DNA of 64,000 nucleotides, from contig CANJKZ010000778.1 of the NCBI GenBank assembly GCA_947471745.1, positions 413,501-477,500 of the forward strand, read 5' to 3'. Position numbers and translations under genes: made by a program. This stretch comes from Closterium sp. Naga37s-1. Taxonomy: Eukaryota > Streptophyta > Zygnematophyceae > Desmidiales > Closteriaceae. Positions 61,010-64,000 of this stretch are shown here, piece by piece. Numbering within the stretch: the first letter of the stretch is position 1; every line of letters starts with the position of its first letter. Below the pieces are notes generated by a model, which saw only the letters and a list, made by a program, of their open reading frames with translations, ran no database searches and was not told where the DNA came from.

Positions 61010-61101
61010 GGCCGCTCATCCCTTACGGTGCATCACCGCAGGTCCTCCAGGCGTTCGTACCTGTTCTGCTGAAATTTCAGCACTGCAACCTTTTTGCTTG
61101 T

Positions 61102-62796
61102 ATGAACAAGTCTAAACCCCCTCGCAAGGGCTCCGTCAGATTGCTCCTGCTTCTCCCTACTGCTAGCTTCCTTTGGCTTAGGAAAACAAGATTGCAGTAA
61201 AAAGAGAAACATACAAGCAAAAAGCGAGAGACCTGAGTGCTCCCCCCGACTACATTCCCTCCTCCTCCTGCCTAGGTTCCTCCTGCAGCACGCTAACTCT
61301 AGTGCCAGACGCGAGTCAGCTGCACTGCTCGTGATGGCTCCTAGGTACTAGCTAGCTCCCACTGGGCCCACTAGGCATGCACTGCAATCCAGCTGGAATC
61401 GAGTTCCTAGCCTGGAATCGCATTCCCAGCTGGAATTGCATTCCCAACCTGGAATCGAATTCCCAGCTGGAATCGAATTCCCTCTTCTGTACCAACCTCC
61501 TCGAATTTCCCTGCACTCGGCTCTGTAAAGCGTATGTACAGTACATACCACGCACACAAAAGAAATTAGAGTACAAGTCCAGAAATGCACAATTACCTGG
61601 CTGCTGTGTAATTCACGCCTTAGCCTGCTGGCTAGGCGTTAATAACGCGACACATGTCATGCCTAGCTGTTTGTTTTTCTGTCATGTCATGCCTAGCTGC
61701 TTGTTTTTCTGTCATGTCATGCCATGACAGTTTGGACCAAGCCACATGTCATGCGCCCCTGGCCTTGCTCTTTCCCATCCATCCACTCTCTCTACAACGG
61801 CAAAACTATTTCTATCCCCATAAAACTACGTTTCAAATACTCTTGTTCCACTCTTTAAATCCTGGTGCAGAGAACACAGGCGAATGGGCAAATGGGTTCG
61901 GCAGGGTATCGGCACTTCCTTCTCGAGCCTAGCATGCTCGGCATGAAGCCTTCCTTGGTTGTTGCATTCTCCAGTCCAGAGCAACAGATACTTAGCAACT
62001 TTACGGCAAGATTCATGCTACATATACTTTGCATTCCTATGGGCTTTTGCTTTGTGGGTTTCTTCCATTGTGTGCTTATGGGGATCAAATTGTGGTGTTT
62101 GCACTGCAGGGTTATGAGGGTTATGCTTTGTGGGTTTGTGCTTGCATTGTCTTATGGCTGTTAATCTAAAAAAAACTCCAAAAAAACACCTACAGGGTTG
62201 TTCTTACCAGGCACAATCTGCATGGCTGGTTCTTCCCAGACTTAAGAAGCTACACCATCTAGCAGTACCGGTACAAGGAAGGTTCTGGATTCCAGAGATT
62301 GGTGCAGCAGCGCCTGCTGCAGGGGTTCCTCTTAGGGGGGTTATAATGAAGTACTGAAGACCCAGAAGTCTCCTAATTTTGGGAGGTCTTTTATTCGGGA
62401 AATTACGGTATTGCGACAACAGCCGAATTGTGAACCATGGGACCTCTGTTAATTGTGTGCGCAACTACCGGCAACTACGGTATCACCATTCATCGTCATC
62501 CATGGCGACAAAAACATTAAAGAGGCGGCCATTAGTGGAGCGCAACTCGTTGACCAGCCTTCCCCAGTGCGACCGGAGCCCGCCCACAAAGAAATCGCCC
62601 TGAGAAGCCACCAACAGACTTGCCAGCGCCCTTGCTTCTGCTGTCGGCACGGCTGCTCCTGAGTCTTGGAGTGCGGTGGGCGCAGGGCTTGTCTGATTGG
62701 TGGAATGGAGAAACGTCCAATCACGGTAGTTGGATACCTTGGTTATTAGAGACTGGTGAAAATGTTTTGAGCAACAGGGGAGACAGGGGATGGGGA
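61102..62796 (-). repeat. right 1,695-bp direct repeat (putative 5' LTR)
   Basis: Partner of 53055-54749. On the right its last bases are the first unit of a minisatellite that continues in the flank (62797-62890), which an LTR boundary would not usually do. Confidence 0.75.
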
Positions 62797-62890
62797 TAAA
62801 TGGTGTGAGACAGGGGACGGGGGATAAATGGTGTGAGACAGGGGACGGGGGATAAATGGTGTGAGACAGGGGACGGGGGATGGGAGAGTG
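62770..62890. repeat. 28-bp minisatellite at the element's right edge
   Basis: Units of GAGACAGGGGACGGGGGATA plus AATGGTGT, about four copies, the first overlapping the end of the long repeat. Confidence 0.85.
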
Positions 62891-62984
62891 GGGATGGTAG
62901 GGTGGAGATGGGGAGCAGGGCAGGGGCCGAGCAATTAGGTAGAGTGGATGCGAGAGGGGCGGCGCCGGCGGAGTGGGATGAACT

Positions 62985-63075
62985 GGGAGTGGCGTGCAGG
63001 TGGAGTGGCGTGCAGGTGGAGTGGCATGCAGGTGGAGTGGCATGCAGGTGGAGTGGCATGCAGGTGGAGTCGCTG
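62985..63075. repeat. 16-bp minisatellite
   Basis: Five units of GTGGCATGCAGGTGGA. 63076-63235 shows a looser repeat of GGCAGGTGA-type units and no gene. Confidence 0.8.
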
Positions 63076-63235
63076 TAACATGCAGGCTGATGGCAGGTGA
63101 GGGAAGGTGATGGCAGGTGACAGTGGCAGGTGAAAGTGGCAGGAATTGAAAGACGAGTGGGCGAAGCAGGAGTGCACGCACTCGTGAATGAAGCGAGCGT
63201 AAGGAGTCAACGTAGAGCAAACCAGTGCTCCGACC

Positions 63236-63525
63236 TGCTCACCTGAGAGAAGACCCACCTGAGAGAAGACCCACCTGAGAGAAGACCCACCTGGGAGAAG
63301 ACCCACCTGAGAGAAGACCCACCTGGGAGAAGACCCACCTGGGAGAAGACCCACCTGAGAGAAGACCCACCTGGGAGAAGACCCACCTGAGAGAAGACCC
63401 ACCTGGGAGAAGACCCACCTGGGAGAAGACCCACCTGGGAGAAGACCCACCTGGGAGAAGACCCACCTGGGAGAAGACCCACCTGGGAGAAGACCCACCT
63501 GGGAGAAGACCCACCTGAGAGGGCG
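63236..63525 (-). repeat. 16-bp minisatellite made of exon end plus splice donor
   Basis: About 18 units of ACCCACCTG(A/G)GAGAAG. On the complement each unit reads TTCTC(T/C)CAG then GTGGGT, a consensus-like 5' splice site. The flanking exon ends HTPS with CTCTCAG/GTGGGT. Confidence 0.88.
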
Positions 63526-64000
63526 TGTGCAGCCACACGTGGGCCAGATGGGGTTCCACCAGTCGCAGCTGATGCACCTGATGCATGAGCGCACTCACCA
63601 TGCCACTCTCACTGCCCCCTCCCCCTCCTCCTGCCCCTCCTGCTCCTGCTCCTTCAGCCTTCACCTCTGCTCCACCGTTCACCTCTGCTCCACCTTTCCC
63701 CTCTTCTCCACCTTTCCCCTCTGCACCGCCCTCCCCCTCCACTCCCTCATCCCCTTCCTCCTCTAATCTCCTCCCTTCCACCTCCGTCCCCACCTCTCTT
63801 CCTCCGTCCCCCCTTGATGCTCCCTTCCCCTCTCCATTCCCCTCTCCAGACGTACCCCCTAGAACCAGACTCGCCAGCGGCCGCATGACGTACGGCTCTC
63901 GACCCACGCCAACGACGAGGTTGTTGTGCTTCTGCACATAGTACAGCACGTGCTTCTCTTTCTTCTCCAACCCCGCCTTCTTCACATTACCACTACTCAC
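63526..64000 (-). CDS. exon of a paralogue of the glycosyltransferase-like gene (partial)
   Basis: 63784-64000 is closely similar to 38457-38650 (GREPYVMRPLASL conserved in both). The frame continues through a Gly/Glu/Ala-rich tract to MHQVHQLRLVEPHLAHVWL and ends at the splice-donor minisatellite. The end resembles the part of plant glycosyltransferases that follows the nucleotide-sugar loop, which is a weak hint. The gene's 5' part lies beyond the window. Confidence 0.5.

Larger units (their letters stand above)
54750..61101 (-). mobile_element. Ty3/gypsy-type retrotransposon internal region carrying a DNA methyltransferase
   Basis: Between the two long repeats. One very long reading frame encodes Gag, protease, C5-cytosine methyltransferase, RT, RNase H and integrase. 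Near-identical flanking repeats and an almost open frame point to recent transposition. No convincing target duplication or tRNA primer-binding site was found; the left side has the duplicated 181-bp block. Confidence 0.88.

Noticed and set aside
63236..63525. CRISPR-like regular repeats
   Set aside because: The 16-bp units are directly tandem without unique spacers, and the context is eukaryotic introns.

Overview
The window looks like a gene-poor, repeat-dominated stretch of a streptophyte (charophyte) green-alga nuclear genome. Supporting signs are intron-containing genes with GT-AG boundaries, a two-domain plant-type expansin, dense nested Ty1/copia and Ty3/gypsy elements, APE-type LINEs, and a gypsy element carrying a cytosine methyltransferase. 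The GC-rich copia family with Gly/Ala/Pro/Glu-repeat linkers reminds me of Closterium-type zygnematophyte genomes, but that placement is inference. I saw no bacterial, organellar or viral backbone, no CRISPR array and no convincing tRNA or rRNA.

Layout. 1-26950 is a pile of nested retroelements: the 3' end of a copia (1-1321); a minus-strand gypsy (1322-11831) split by a 7.06-kb copia with 126-bp LTRs and a GCTCC target duplication (4479-11542); a second gypsy abutting it head to head (LTR 11832-12202); decayed copia, LINE and integrase pieces (13331-16765); a third gypsy (16969-19448); and a second copia family on the minus strand (19449-24535) split by a 953-bp inverted-repeat element. 26953-32412 is a small host-gene island: an expansin on the plus strand, convergent with a four-exon MDR quinone-oxidoreductase-like gene on the minus strand. 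32413-38456 is again nested copia, including a TA-flanked MITE inside an LTR. 38457-41826 is a multi-exon secreted glycosyltransferase-like gene on the minus strand, cut at its 3' side by a copia. 42062-49028 is a copia carrying a LINE with a perfect 13-bp target duplication. 49029-50957 is a gypsy end split by a hAT-like element with an 8-bp target duplication. 51680-52338 begins a secreted protein gene. 52874-62796 is the standout: a young gypsy-type element whose near-continuous polyprotein runs Gag, three zinc knuckles, protease, C5-cytosine DNA methyltransferase, RT, RNase H, integrase, between two 1,695-bp direct repeats that differ at only two positions I could find. The right edge holds a second copy of an exon of the glycosyltransferase-like gene.

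Two themes stand out. First, the methyltransferase lies inside the pol reading frame, so this element can plausibly write cytosine methylation. DNMT-bearing retrotransposons have been reported from charophytes and dinoflagellates (de Mendoza and colleagues, 2018), so the class is known, but this copy and its ECQ/EHV motif variants deserve attention. Second, both multi-exon host genes contain decayed tandem copies of their own exon-intron boundaries inside adjacent introns, and at the right edge a 16-bp minisatellite repeats an exon end plus its 5' splice site about 18 times.
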